From Solen grandis (Eukaryota > Mollusca > Bivalvia > Adapedonta > Solenidae), in NCBI GenBank assembly GCA_021229015.1, contig CM037789.1, positions 29,377,988 to 29,441,987 on the forward strand: DNA of 64,000 nt, written 5' to 3'. Position 1 is the first letter of the stretch; every line of letters starts with the position of its first letter. This document shows positions 21,630 through 32,829 of the stretch, piece by piece. The notes beneath the pieces were generated by a model that did no database searches, was not told where the DNA came from, and saw only the letters and a program-made list of their open reading frames with translations. The translations under genes and the position numbers were made by a program.

Positions 21630-22550
21630 AGTGGTCTTAATGATAAGGAGACTTGGTCTTGATATTATATTTTGGTCTAGATAGTAAGGTGAATTGGTCA
21701 TAATAGTGTGTTTTGTTCTTATGTAATATCAGGGTGACTTGGTCGAATTGCAAGGTAACTTGGTCTTATTGGCAATGTGAATTGGTCTAATGACAAGGTG
21801 ACTTGGTCTTAATGACAAGGTAACTTGGTCTTATTGGCAATGTGAATTGGTCTAATGGCAAGGTGACTTGGTCCTAAGCATAATGACAAAGTGACTTTGT
21901 GTTGATAGGGTGATTTGTTCTTTAAAGCAAGGACTTGGTCTTAAGCATAATGACAAAGTGACTTTGTGTTGATAGGGTGATTTGTTCTTTAAAGCAAGGT
22001 GGCTTGGTCTTAAGCATAATGACAAAGTGACTTTGTGTTGATAGGGTGATTTGTTCTTTAAAGCAAAGTGACTTGGTCTTAAGCATAATGACAAAGTGAC
22101 TTTGTGTTGATAGGGTGATTTGTTCCTTAAAGCAAAGTGACTTGGTTTTAAGCATAATGACAGAGTGACTTTGTGTTGATAGGGTGATTTGTTCTTTATA
22201 GCAAGGTGACTTGGTCTTAAGCATAATGACAAAGTGACTTTGTGTTGATAGGGTGATTTGTTCTTTAAAGCAAGGTGGCTTGGTCTTAAGCATAATGACA
22301 AAGTGACTTTTGTGTTGATTTGTTCTTTAAAGCAAGGTGCTTGGTCTTAAGCATAATGAACTTTGTGTTGATAGGGTGATTTGTTCTTTAAAGCAAGGTG
22401 GCTTGGTCTTAAGCATAATGACAAAGTGACTTTGTGTTGATAGGGTGATTGTTCTTTAAAGCAAAGTGACTTGGTCTTAAGCATAATGACAAAGTGACTT
22501 TGTGTTGATAGGGTGATTTGTTCTTAATAGCAAGGTGATTTGGTCTCGGT
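21630..22550. repeat. 69-bp minisatellite with shorter-unit edge
   Basis: Units starting 'ggtcttaagcataatgacaa' recur at 21937, 22006, 22075, 22144, 22213 and 22282 (69 bp apart), then at 22343, 22405 and 22473 after small deletions. The left edge (21630-21870) consists of shorter related units such as 'aaggtgacttggtctta'. Because 69 is a multiple of three, two minus-strand frames stay open for 123 and 149 codons as a 23-residue repeat, but this is a repeat artefact. Confidence 0.93.
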
Positions 22551-22559
22551 AAGGTGATA

Positions 22560-23180
22560 TGGTCTTAAAGATAGGAAGATTTTATTGGGGTAAATAGTGA
22601 TTTTGATAGTGAAATTTCCTTTTTATTGAGGTCTCTTTTAAAATGAGGGTTTTTGTATATCAGACCAACCAACCACCTATAAACTTACCAGCAAGCGGTC
22701 TGATAATTTCTAGACATATATATCGTTAACTTTGTTACACTGAGCACATTACAGTGGTACAATTAAAGAAAAAAACTTTTCTGATTATGATACCAGTTTT
22801 CGCTCTCATATAGTTAGGCAGAAAAGTTACCAACAATGATGGGTTGTTGGGGAATAAATAAATAAATAAAAAAATGCCTGAATTATTTCATGAGGGAGCA
22901 GTTTTGCCGATTCTGCATTCCAGAAGGGAGTAAACTCATTGAAAGGCCGTGTAATAACTCCAGCGGTCAGAGATAACCAAATTTTTGGTATTTAGGATGG
23001 ATCATTCTATTGTATTATCATTAATGTAGGTCAATAGGTTGGTTGTATTGCCAAAATTTGCCACACTTCAATGTTCAGGCAGTTTGGTTCCAGGTCCACC
23101 ATGCATGGACGCACTCCTCTGCAGGATGGAACCATCATGCTCATTCTCCAGGGCCTTAACTTCACACCCAGAGTTCTAAA
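22560..23180. other. No gene recognised
   Basis: Unique AT-rich sequence with a short AAAT microsatellite near 22853-22870. No exon supported. Confidence 0.45.
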
Positions 23181-23185
23181 CTGAC

Positions 23186-23430
23186 TTAAACTTTTACTTC
23201 ATGAATATTCCTGTACAAATTTATGACATAATGAATATTAATGACTTGAACTTAAAATGGTATATTAAATCATGAATTTTTCTTTGCCACATGGACTGTG
23301 TAGAAACTGAGCTACAATATTGTATGAGCAAACAGAGGAGACCCTAATACCGTTTGTATAAGAGCTGTCTGATCTGGGTCTGCTGTGTTTGCCATTGTGT
23401 CAAAATGAGTCTATAAGTAAAGGGTGAAAG
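23186..23430 (-). mobile_element. MITE-B copy
   Basis: Inverted: 'cttttacttcatgaatattc', 'gactgtgtagaaactgagct', 'gagcaaacagaggagaccct', right end 'ctataagtaaagggtgaaa'. Both termini have mutated. Confidence 0.8.
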
Positions 23431-23536
23431 GCTATCCAATTGCTATTTTTGGGTAATAGTTAGTCAACCATTAAATGAGTTTTGTTATACATGAATTTGA
23501 AAAAAAAAATCTTTTTTAAGGTTTTTTTTACCTTTT

Positions 23537-23750
23537 TTTAACCCTTCACCTCATGAAATTGTACAAATTTATGACTTGATGAATATTAATTTACTGAACT
23601 TTAAAATGGTATTATAAAATGATGTTTTTTTTCTGTCTAGAATCTGAGCTACAATATTGTATGAGCAAACGGAGAAGGAGCTGCGGCCTGATCAGGGTCT
23701 CCTCTGTTTGCCAGTGCATCAGAAAGAGTCTGTTTGAGGTTAGGGGTTAA
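23537..23750 (-). mobile_element. MITE-B copy with TTAA ends
   Basis: Bounded by TTAACCCTTCACCTCATG and GTTAGGGGTTAA. The interior has the family landmarks. It lies only about 105 bp from the preceding copy in the same orientation. Confidence 0.85.
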
Positions 23751-23756
23751 ACTATT

Positions 23757-23841
23757 TCAAGGGATGAGAGCAAAACTATATAATATATATATATATATAT
23801 ATTTATATAAAATATATATAAGTTTTGCTCTCATTCCTTGA
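23757..23841. repeat. Family J mini-palindrome around (AT)n
   Basis: The 21-bp arms 'tcaagggatgagagcaaaac' and 'gttttgctctcattccttga' enclose about 43 bp of mostly AT repeat. The whole can fold into one long hairpin. A second copy with a different loop is at 33653-33733. Confidence 0.85.
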
Positions 23842-23844
23842 TTT

Positions 23845-23990
23845 CTATTTACGTCAGTTGGGAAACAAATTTAATCTTCGATGGTTCCTGGGTCGCATAA
23901 ATGATTTGCATTAGGGGAAAATCATGATAGCTAGATTCTAACCTCAGGGATTCACAGGAAGTAATTTTCTGAGTTCTTTACACATATTTA
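23845..23990 (-). mobile_element. SINE-B copy 5, degenerate
   Basis: 'tttacgtcagttgggaaaca' and 'gatggttcctgggtcgcat' match the SINE-B tail and body; the head is nearly unrecognisable. Confidence 0.5.
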
Positions 23991-24314
23991 AACAGTTTTA
24001 ACTCCTAGCTATACCTCACCTGCATCCCTGGGATCCTGGGTTCTTTGGAATTTTCTTTTTCTTACTGATTAAAGCTGTTGAGGCTAAATTTCAAGAATAT
24101 TTTTGACTGGTTATTTCTTATTAAAAGCCAGTGTAAATAGATCATTATGAACATGTGACACTCATTTTTAGCTTGTCTGCTTTGAAGAAAAAGATGAGCT
24201 ATTTTAATTGCTGGGTTGTCGTTGTTGTCATCATCGTTGTTGTCTTCGTGCAAAAACTTTAATGTAGCCTCAAGCACTTTCAACAGCTTTGACATCCACA
24301 TGCAGTGCTCTTGT

Positions 24315-24460
24315 CTATTATTGGGCCCCTAATCAAATGCAAGTTGAGTGACAGGGACTCTCAAATTTTGATAATGATGTAAAAACCTTGTATTACCCCC
24401 AGCATTCGAACCAAAAACTTCTTATCTGCTGTCTTGTAAGATACCACAGGTCCATGGCAC
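24315..24460 (-). mobile_element. SINE-like element
   Basis: The inverse B box 'gcattcgaaccaaaaactt' and the downstream 'gtaagataccacaggtccat' suggest an inverted tRNA-derived element. A second such candidate may lie at about 24530-24680. Family not identified. Confidence 0.35.
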
Positions 24461-24789
24461 TCCAGTTAAAATAGGTTTATCAGACATCAGATATTTTTCC
24501 CTGGAGTTAAAAAACTGTCAGTGAATGTGTTGTTTCTAAAACTGGTGAAATCTGGGAACAGAGGGTTAGGATGATGGAGAGCTTCAGGTGTTGACAAATG
24601 GTAGGTAGGAGTCGGGGAAAGATTTGATCTCTTGCAGTGACATACCATAGTCATTAGACTACCAGTATACTGGTATTGTTGCATTAATTTGCGTAAGAAA
24701 ATAAATGAGCTGCTCTAAGACTTGTCAGTCCATTGTCAAGGTAATGTAACTGAGTATGGTTCCTTAACACATTTTTGGGTGGACAGACA

Positions 24790-24950
24790 CATAAAAAACA
24801 AAGAGAGAAAGAGACTGAGAGAGAAAAAGAGAGAGTGACAGAGACAAAGAGTTAGTGACAGAGAAAAAGAGAGAGAGACAGAGAGTGTCAGAGAGAAAGA
24901 GAGATAGAGAGAGGGACAGAGAGAGAGAGTAGGAGGAGGAAGAGATGAAA
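24790..24950 (+). repeat. GA-rich microsatellite
   Basis: Irregular GAGAGA, GACAGAGA and AAGAGAGA runs over about 160 bp on the plus strand. CT-rich tracts of the opposite sense follow at 25327-25410 and 25500-25600. Confidence 0.9.
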
Positions 24951-25326
24951 AGAAATATAAAGTTGAATAAAATTTCCTTAAGTAGCCATAAGATGGAAAA
25001 AAAAGAAAGTGCTTGAAAAAGCTAAGGAGATAAGACTGGCAGACTGAAAAGAATATGATATATAAGATAGGAAAGCTGAGAGTGGTTTTCAGGACTCTTT
25101 GATTTATTATTGTCTTCCTGATTTAGAAAATAGCAGTAAAATAAAACAACATTCCAAAGGTAGTAAAATTGTGATTTTCTATGTTTTAAGTTTACATTTC
25201 TTTATTTGACATTTTATTTTTTATTTACCATGTTTATTGGTATGTAGATATAAGTATACTGAAGCAGTTTTAAATAAATTTAGAGAAAATGTTTTATGAT
25301 AGCTATATATCAATATTTTTGTGAGG

Positions 25327-25600
25327 CTCTCTCTCTCTCTTTTTTCTTTTTCTTGTCTCTTTCTCTCTGTCATTTGGCCTGTCTTTCTTTTTCTCTTTCT
25401 TTCTCTTGTAGATGAGGGGTATTGGTAAGCTGCTTAACATAACTTAAGAGAAACGGTTATGTAATAGCTTTTAATAATTAAAATTCTATCACTCATTTTT
25501 CTGAAACTCTTTCTTCCTCATTTTTTCTTGTCTTTTTTCATTCTCAGTCTGCCAGTCTCTCTCTTTCTCTCTCTCTTTTACTCTCACGCTCTCTCTTAGA
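25327..25600. repeat. CT-rich microsatellite tracts
   Basis: Two pyrimidine-rich blocks (25327-25410 and 25500-25600) of TCTCTC and TTTCTT type. They are complementary in character to the GA tract 400-600 bp upstream. Confidence 0.88.
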
Positions 25601-25899
25601 TGGGGTATGAAGAAGAAGGGAATGTTGTTTTCATCACTACGGATACAGTGGCACCAGTCCTGTCATGGTAATCCCCACTTGTAAAGTCAGCAGAGCTTGC
25701 CCCACTGCAGGGATACAGCCAGCTCTCTACTTCAGAGTCTGGAACCAGCCTCAGTGTGTATGGATCATAAGTATTTGTACAACACACAGTTGTATCTAAT
25801 AGCAAATAAGGGCAAAAACTGAACTTGATGAATGCCACCATGCTGTTAACATATATGGATTTTGTTCTGGATTTTGTTATATTTGATAACAAATAATGG

Positions 25900-26483
25900 G
25901 AGAAACTGGAATTTGGCGTGGATTTTAAGTTGGTTTTGTTTGATTGTTGAGCTTACACGAGCGAAAAGTAAATGATTTGGTGAGATTTCAGTTATAACGT
26001 TGTATTTGTCAGTAGTGGATTATTATTAACAAATATTGTTCGGACGTGTTGTTTATACTGTAATAGATAGATAGATAGTGGCTGCCAAGAAGTTTTTTAC
26101 AATTTTTTCAAGGAAGCTTTTCCAAATACGTTTGTTCATTCGATATTCTGGATGTAACATACATGTGAAATTAAGCTTTTTTTTCAGTTGAAATTTACAA
26201 TAGAATAAAGAAAAAATTGGTAAACCCGGTAAAGACTGAAATGCTTCTATGAATTTTTGAGTATTTTAGTAATACCTCAGTCATAATTTTAAAACTTGTT
26301 TTTCTTTTTAATGTGAACACATTATATGAGTGATCTGTTACGTTTGCATGATAAGATAATTGAAACAGACTTTCCACTCAGTGTAGATAACTGGAAACAT
26401 TCGAGCATGATGTAATATATTTTGGAATTTACCCCAAAAGTGCAGAATTATTCAGTATTTTTGTGTGTGGATTTTTAACCCGG
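25900..26483. other. Possible 5' flank of the candidate exon
   Basis: Unique sequence with a GATA-type tetranucleotide run (about 26065-26079). No clear TATA box at a defined distance was seen. If the ATG at 26484 is real, this would hold the promoter and 5'UTR. Confidence 0.3.
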
Positions 26484-26550
26484 ATGAATGAAAAAGGATC
26501 GGAAGGACAGTCGGAAATTGACCCTCAACATCGACAACTTGTTTGTCAGA
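26484..26550 (+). CDS. Candidate first coding exon, product unknown
   Basis: ATG followed by 21 more codons and one extra base, then the donor consensus GTAAGT at 26551, so the splice would be phase 1. The peptide begins MNEKGSEGQSEIDP and ends RQLVCQ. It is hydrophilic, with no signal peptide or membrane segment. The exon is richer in G+C than its flanks, which is unusual in this AT-rich window. The base at -3 is C, a weak initiation context. There is no in-frame stop for about 80 bases upstream, so an internal exon cannot be excluded. It could be an alternative start of the plus-strand gene that owns the exon at 5508, but the sequence does not prove any link. Confidence 0.4.
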
Positions 26551-27130
26551 GTAAGTATGACAGAATCTATTAATCCTGATCAAATTTGGTAAGGTTCACT
26601 TAATGAAATCTTTAAAAAAAAAAATTTTTAACATTTTGAAACTCCCATTTTGAAACAGCATGAATGACAGCCTTTAGTTGGTTTATTTGGTTGTTTTAGG
26701 CAGCCAGTTTAAAAAGTAGCTTTTTTAATCATTAATTAGATCATTCAAATGTTCTGATATGCAGGGAACAAAAAGTGATCCGTAGCAAATTTTGAGTGGT
26801 ATATTAATTGTACTGCGTGATATGCCTAATCATTATTGATTACCAGCATTTCAAGTTCGATAGATATATCGAATCTAATATCATATCAGTCAAAATATTG
26901 CTCAACAACTGAGAAATATATCAATGTATAATACATATGATTAAGCATCTTTCCAGGCTGATTCACTTGAACATTTCTATTATTTTGCTTACTTTGGATT
27001 TCAATTTTTGGAAACCAATAAACAAACAGTGGATTATGTTGGACACATACAGAAACTTTGTAGCTACTTTAAAATTCATGAGTTGGAATTGAAATGAATA
27101 AACATATATTTTTGTTCATAATCTACATTT
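26551..27130. other. No further exon recognised
   Basis: AT-rich sequence after the donor; nothing supported. Confidence 0.4.
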
Positions 27131-27132
27131 TT

Positions 27133-27236
27133 TGTCACCCTTTGTAAGTAGAGGTGACACAGAGGGATCACTTATCTGTCGTCTATCTATCTGTCTGTCT
27201 GTCACACTCTGTCACGCTTCTTTCAGCAAGTGACAG
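27133..27236. repeat. Family C foldback copy 2
   Basis: 'tgtcaccctttgtaagtaga', 'ggtgacacagagggatcac', a TCTA/TCTG microsatellite, then 'cagcaagtgaca'. Same layout as 4433-4530, with diverged termini. Confidence 0.6.
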
Positions 27237-27554
27237 TCATGTGCTCCAAGGACATGCACTTCTTGTTTTAGGTATGGATAGATATAATTATGCATATTAA
27301 GTAACAGTCATTTTGTTACTGTATAAATATTTTGTCGTTAATTCTGACCAATATGAAGTCTTTTGTGTGTATGATCCAGTTAGCCATGATTACCAATTTA
27401 TCAGTAAGATCCATGATCTGGTGAATTATGATCTGTAAAACGGTGAAATTTATTCCCTGGTCTTGATTACAATATATTTTATCAAGTTTCTTTCTTTGGT
27501 CGGGGAGACATGCTAGATATCGGAAGTATTATTTAAAAGTTATAATAAGATAAG

Positions 27555-27728
27555 TTTATTCTATGTTGATTGAGAAACAAGTACTAATCCCTTTTTGACG
27601 GTTTCTGGGTTAGACCAGTACTTTTGGCCTTAGAAAGTCATGAATAAGCATTTTACTCAATGGGATTGGAACCCACAACCTTTGGATCCACAGTAGGATA
27701 TGTTACCACTGGACAACGGCACCCTTTA
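27555..27728 (-). mobile_element. SINE-B copy 6
   Basis: Inverted and nearly complete: 'gttgattgagaaacaagt', 'ggttagaccagtacttttgg', inverse B box 'ggattggaacccacaacc', inverse A box 'gttaccactggacaacggc'. Confidence 0.8.
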
Positions 27729-27811
27729 ATATGATTCATAAGTTTTTCATGTTTTCCAATCCTACCATTAAAATGACATCTGAATTTCTTTTTTTATGAA
27801 TGTTCAGGCTT

Positions 27812-28036
27812 GAATTTAACCAGCCGTACTTAGTGCCATGTAATACTTAAATACATAGAGACAAATTTCATTTTTCTTGTTTCTCTAATAAAACTAGTCA
27901 AATTAAACAAAATTGTTAATGCATGTAATCTATGTTATGTACTTTGATATTTCGAAAAACAAAGATGGTGGAACGCATTTCTACCTGTTTTAAGAATTTA
28001 AGTATTACGTAGCGCAACGTATCCTTGGTGGAATTA
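27812..28036 (+). mobile_element. MITE-M copy 1
   Basis: Shares 'caaatttcatt', 'tttctctaataaaa', 'gtttaagaatttaagtatt' and 'tggtggaatt' with the copy at 29828-30080 in the same order. Terminal inversions are weaker here. Confidence 0.6.
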
Positions 28037-28039
28037 GAA

Positions 28040-29215
28040 AAAAAAGATGTTATTCAGTTGATGAAAAGTAGTTTTTTTCTGAATTGTTTTACAATTCAAC
28101 AAATTTGCCAAGCGTGATAAAATAAGTTTTTTAACTTACCTGTACCATTACACAGGTAACCAGGTAATTTGAGTAATAAAACAAGTATGTCTGATAAAGC
28201 TTTCAAAAGAACTAATGAAACAAATTTCTTTTTACATAAACATTTGTTCTCATTAAATTTTGGAGTTTGTACGGTTTACTCTCTTCCCCTGATCACTAAA
28301 TTATCTACGTAAATATTTGTTATTTTTAATACTTGATCTGGGATATAATCTAGTGTTTTCACACTGAAGTACTGGGCTTAAACAGTCTTGATAATGGATA
28401 CATACAGGATATATAGGTATAATAGTTGCTGTAAACACTCATTTCTATGACTTCTATTTCGATTTCGGAGAAGGGGTGCGCACAATACATGAGAATTTAG
28501 TTTCTTCGTAATTTTCCAAACTTTACCCCACTAAGAAGCTGTATCAGTGAAGTCTATGGGCATCATTCATATTTTAAATCGGTATTAAAGCTTTATTGTA
28601 TTTAAACTTGCCTGAGAATTTTTTGTTTGAGATATCTATCATATTATTGTGAAATAAATGCTTATGAAATCTTTGTTCTTGTATTCATACTTTTGTTTAT
28701 ACTGATGCGAATCACCCTCCGAACTTGTACAGTACTATACTTTACAAAATAATTAATTGACGACTTATAGCTTAATGAAATGTTCACGTCATCATTTCAA
28801 TTGACTATCTGGTATCCCACTGTAGCAAAAGTATAGCCTGTACATCTATTAACATTGGAAAGACCCACTGCTTACAGACAGTATCACAAACAAAACCATG
28901 TTTTCTATTGTGCAAATCAGGTCAACCATTGACTACCTATTATCAGATAGCTAAGTCAGTTAAAGGTCTATTCTTAAATATTTCACATCTTTCAACAATA
29001 TGGAAATTTGTCATGAACTGTTCATTATTCATTTAGCACAACATGATCACTTTATGACTTAGTCTACCCCTTTAAGAATGAGACACGGAAGGATATACCC
29101 TTTGAAAATAAGGGCTTGACGTATATAATCTATGTTGAAATTTTAACATAATATTATCTGATAATTGATAAGAACTCCCAGACCAGTCCTAGAAAGTCGC
29201 TAAAAAGATGGCACA
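28040..29215. other. No gene recognised
   Basis: AT-rich and mostly unique. 28915-28950 repeats the 'aaatcaggtcaaccattgac' segment seen near 13657. Confidence 0.45.
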
Positions 29216-29221
29216 GGTGCT

Positions 29222-29454
29222 TTAACCCTTTCCCTCATAGAGGACACCATGAAAAGACCTATGCGAACAGCATGAAACCAGATCAGCCTGCGAGTAACTT
29301 GCAGGCTGATCGGTTTATGCTGTCTGTCCTAGTGGTCTGAATGAGTATTTTGTAATTAAATTTGGTAAGGTTTAACTGTGGTTTTCTGCAGATCAGGCTT
29401 TATGTGGTACCTATTGAGTGCATCAAAATGTGTCTATATGAGGGAAAGGGTTAA
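29222..29454 (-). mobile_element. MITE-A copy 4
   Basis: Complete with TTAA ends. The arm downstream of the palindrome is scrambled by small deletions ('atgctgtctgtcctagtggt'). Confidence 0.93.
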
Positions 29455-29545
29455 GCTCATTAGGCTAATGGCATGCTACTACATTGAGGCAGCACTAATT
29501 ATCTATCTCATACAGACAAAGGTTGTCAACAGTTATTTTTGGGTT

Positions 29546-29745
29546 TTAAGGTAATCCATCCATCATTCAGACAAAATCATATATGGTTCCTTACATGCTC
29601 ACTTCAGTGCAGATGCAAGTATTTATTTACTTGCAAGTTTTAGGCTCTTTTGCCCAAAGTAAATAAAGGCTTGCATTTACGATAAAATTCCCATGATCAC
29701 TTAGTGGACCATGATTACAAATTAATGAAGGACGGATTACCTTAA
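29546..29745 (-). mobile_element. MITE-H copy 2
   Basis: TTAAGGTAATCCATC at the left and GACGGATTACCTTAA at the right. The interior has 'taggctcttttgcccaaag' and 'ggaccatgattacaaatt', matching copy 1 in reverse. Confidence 0.8.
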
Positions 29746-29827
29746 ATTTCATTATAGGGCTCATTGAAGTCACATTTGGGTGTCCGGATAGTGTATTGGC
29801 TAACACACCCGGGTTCAATACCTGAGT

Positions 29828-30080
29828 CTAATTCCGCCAACAATTCTTAGCACTAAGTAAAACTTAAATACTTAGGGCAAATTTCATTTATCTCATTTCT
29901 CTAATAAAAATATCCAAATATTTTATTTCTCAACAACTAATGTTAGTTATCTTAGTAATATTCTATTTCAGCTTAGTTATGTACTTGAATATTTCATAAA
30001 ATAGTAATGGTGGAATGTGTATCTACCTAGTTTAAGAATTTAAGTATTTCTTAGCTCTAAGTATTGTTGGTGGAATTCGA
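29828..30080 (+). mobile_element. MITE-M copy 2
   Basis: The ends 'attccgccaacaattcttag' and (inverse) 'cgaattccaccaacaatac' form an imperfect TIR, with 'acttaaat' inverted just inside both. About 250 bp, non-coding. Confidence 0.65.
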
Positions 30081-30745
30081 GCTAGGTCATTGTTTTATGT
30101 GAAATGGTATGGGTTGCCCGTTTGAACACAATCATGGCTTTTCTTTACTACTCAAACTTTCTTAAACAGTGTGGCTTTATGCCCAATAAATAAAGTGGGG
30201 TAAAATACAAAAGGAACAAATTAAAATAATAAAAATTGTAAAATCATGAATTTTCTGTTAATCAAGGTACGACTCTATGAATCTTCTTCAGGGAGAGCTG
30301 TATTCTGTATTCCTGAGTTTCATGTATAGTACTCTCTTGCATGGTCTTTACCAGGAGGAAAGCAAAAAGTTATGCTGTGGAGGGGACTAGCGATTAGCAC
30401 GGGATGTTTGTGATTTATTCCTGCTACCTACACAAGTAATGGGGCGGATAGTTTTTTGTTTCTTTGCTCAAGTCAGGTGTCTTTTTCTTTCATCAGTTTG
30501 TCATTTACACTATTGATTGCTGAGAGTCCCACCCTGTAACCCTCTATCAAGTAAATGGCAGTCCCTTTATCAGAGATATGAGACTTCTCTGTAGGCACAC
30601 CCTTAAATATATAATATTTTCAGTCTTTTCGTTGGAGCATAAAATTGAAGAAAATTTGCCAAAAATCGAGTTTTCATCCCCTCCCCTCCCCCAATTATAG
30701 AATTTGCCAAAAATACCTTGTCTGTTAGATAAGGCTTTATATTCT
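30081..30745. other. No supported gene
   Basis: Mostly unique. At 30288 the sequence 'cttcttcag' is followed by about 32 open codons ending in TAG. It is too weak to call an exon. Confidence 0.4.
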
Positions 30746-30748
30746 GTG

Positions 30749-31150
30749 TTAAGGTAAAGTCCCTGTAATGGTTCTGCTACATCTTAACCCTTTCCCTCAT
30801 ATAGACTTATTTTGACGCACTCAATAGGTACCACATAAAGCCAGATCTGCAGAAAACCACAGTTAAACCTTACCAAATTTAATTACAAAATCCTCATTTC
30901 CAGACCACAGAGGAGCAGCGAACAGCATAAAACCTGATCAGCCTGCGAGTTACTCGCAGGCTGATCTGGTTTTCTGCTGTTCGCATAGGTCTTTTCATGG
31001 TTTCCTCTATGAGGGAAAGGGTTAAACCACTTAACCTCTACCAAGATAACCAAGGTACCCAAATGAAACATTAGGAAGCCTTGGTTATCTCCATGAAAGG
31101 CCCTGAGGTCCGAAATGTAGTGGAACCATTACAGGGACTTTACCTTAAAG
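30749..31150 (+). mobile_element. MITE-I copy 1, host of a MITE-A insertion
   Basis: The termini TTAAGGTAAAGTCCCTGTAA and (inverse) 'ttacagggactttaccttaa' extend to about 35 bp of near-perfect inverted repeat, ending 'ggttctgctacatctt'. The interior has a second small hairpin ('aaccaaggt' and 'ccttggtt'). A full MITE-A occupies 30784-31025. The intact relative is at 63380-63539. Confidence 0.88.
30784..31025 (+). mobile_element. MITE-A copy 5, nested in MITE-I
   Basis: Complete, intact palindrome, TTAA on both sides. It inserted at the 'catcttaa' position just inside the left TIR of MITE-I, so it is the younger of the two. The 62-aa minus-strand open frame is the recurrent MITE-A artefact. 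Confidence 0.95.
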
Positions 31151-31200
31151 GGCTGTGTTGGGGTATAAATCATCTTAGGTGATATTTCTAGGGAATTAAG

Positions 31201-31380
31201 AGGCCAAGAGGTTTTATAGTCACTAATTTACTGTAACTTACCACTCACAGCTGTAGGTTTGAGTCCCGGACTCAAGCTTTTTTTATCTCTCTGTATTGCT
31301 AAGAGCCTCTTTTTATCAGCTGGTTGCAGCCATGTGGTGGCAATGGAATACTTCAGTTAATTAAGCAAAAACAACAACTG
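31201..31380 (+). mobile_element. SINE-like element
   Basis: A box-like 'ggccaagaggttttatagtc', B box GGTTTGAGTCCC, then an unrelated body and a CAA-type tail 'aaaacaacaac'. The head resembles that of SINE-A but the body differs. Confidence 0.5.
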
Positions 31381-31384
31381 GTGA

Positions 31385-32308
31385 ACTTGTCACAAATAAT
31401 ACACAATGCAATTTTAAAATATTTCAGTATTTTTTTTTATTTTTTTTTTTTCATTCTTAACATAACATGACATTTATGTTTCAATTGAAAAAGAAAAAAA
31501 GATTTTAAAGTGTTATCTCCCTTTGATTGTTTTTGGGTAATGCTTTGTGTGTGTTCAGTGATATAGCTGGTATATATATATAAAACATAAATCAGACATA
31601 AAATCATAAAATGTCATAATTACTGGATCAAGGATGTAAAAAATTATTTTAAAAGATTTGTTAAATTAGAATATTAAATGAAATTTGTTTTATTCTTCAT
31701 TGAGAATTGTAATTATTATCAAATATGTAAACAAAAAATTGTATGTTTTTGATTGCTTTTTGTCAAATTTTGGAAAAATAAAATAATAAGCAAATAGAGA
31801 AAAATTAAAGATTTTTTTTTATCCAGTAACTGATTAAGTAATAAATAAATCAAATTTTTATCTGCATTCTTTAAATTATAGATCCATTAATTACTATAAA
31901 CATCTATATAGTTAGGTAATTTATTTTCTTACTTCTTTTCTGTCAGACAGAAAAACAAGAATTAAAAATGAATTGCATGCATATTATTTACAAAATAGAA
32001 TGAGATTTGCATGACTTTGATAAAATTATATAAATTCTACTAGTATATTTCCTTAAATATTTACTTATTAGTTTATCAGATGAAAGGAAAATTATATCCA
32101 CGACAGGCATAACAGTTTTATTAAAGACAGAAATACTCTTTATCAATTAAAACTGATTTTTGCCTTCAAATATTTTACTTATGAGTGTTTATTACAGGTT
32201 TTTTTTTTCTCATTAGAATTTTATGATTTTCACATAGATATGGTATGTAAAAAATGATCTAAATATATTTTTTTCCTCCTTTTAATCCGCATTAAAAAAT
32301 AAGGAAAG
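31385..32308. other. Extremely AT-rich stretch, no gene
   Basis: About 900 bp of sequence that looks more than 75% A+T by eye, with many A/T runs and no recognisable repeat family or exon. It could act as a flexible or matrix-attached segment, but nothing in the sequence proves that. Confidence 0.5.
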
Positions 32309-32310
32309 TT

Positions 32311-32549
32311 TTAACCCTTTCCCTCATATAGACTCATTTTGACGTGCTCAATAGGTACCACATAAAACCTGATCTGCAGAAAACCGTTAAACCTTACCAA
32401 ATTTAATTACAGAATCCTCATTTCCAGACCACTGAGGAGCAGCGAACAGCATAAAACCTGATCAGCCTGCGAGTTACTCGCAGGCTGATCTGGTTTTATG
32501 CTGTTCGCATAGGTCTTTTCATGGTTTCCTCTATGAGGGAAAGGGTTAA
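32311..32549 (+). mobile_element. MITE-A copy 6
   Basis: Complete with an intact palindrome and TTAA ends. A 5-bp deletion removes part of 'aaaaccacagtt' upstream of the palindrome. Confidence 0.95.
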
Positions 32550-32829
32550 GACAAAATGGTTAATTATGTAATGTAAGTATGTACTGCCAGCAAGTAATAT
32601 TTAAGTGTAGTTGGATTGTGCCTGTCATATGCAGACAGTTTCAAATAAGTGTACTAAATGGAAGAATATCTGTTAGTTGGATGTGAAACCCCATGGACAA
32701 ACATAATTATTTTAATAATTAGAGTTTGCTTAATGATGGTTTGGTGAGAGACAAGTATGAAGCTTGGATTTAAGGTTTCAGGGATTGTAAAAAATGTTTA
32801 TCAAAAATGTAGAAAATATTATAGGCCAT

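Noticed and set aside
21852..22301. 149- and 123-codon open frames with a 23-residue repeat
   Set aside because: The 69-bp minisatellite is a multiple of three, so frames stay open by arithmetic. Two different frames are open, units decay with indels, and there is no start or splice support.
30288..30390. Exon after 'cttcttcag' with about 32 open codons ending in TAG
   Set aside because: No donor or matching upstream exon, codon use is unremarkable, and a chance open stretch of this size is expected in 64 kb.
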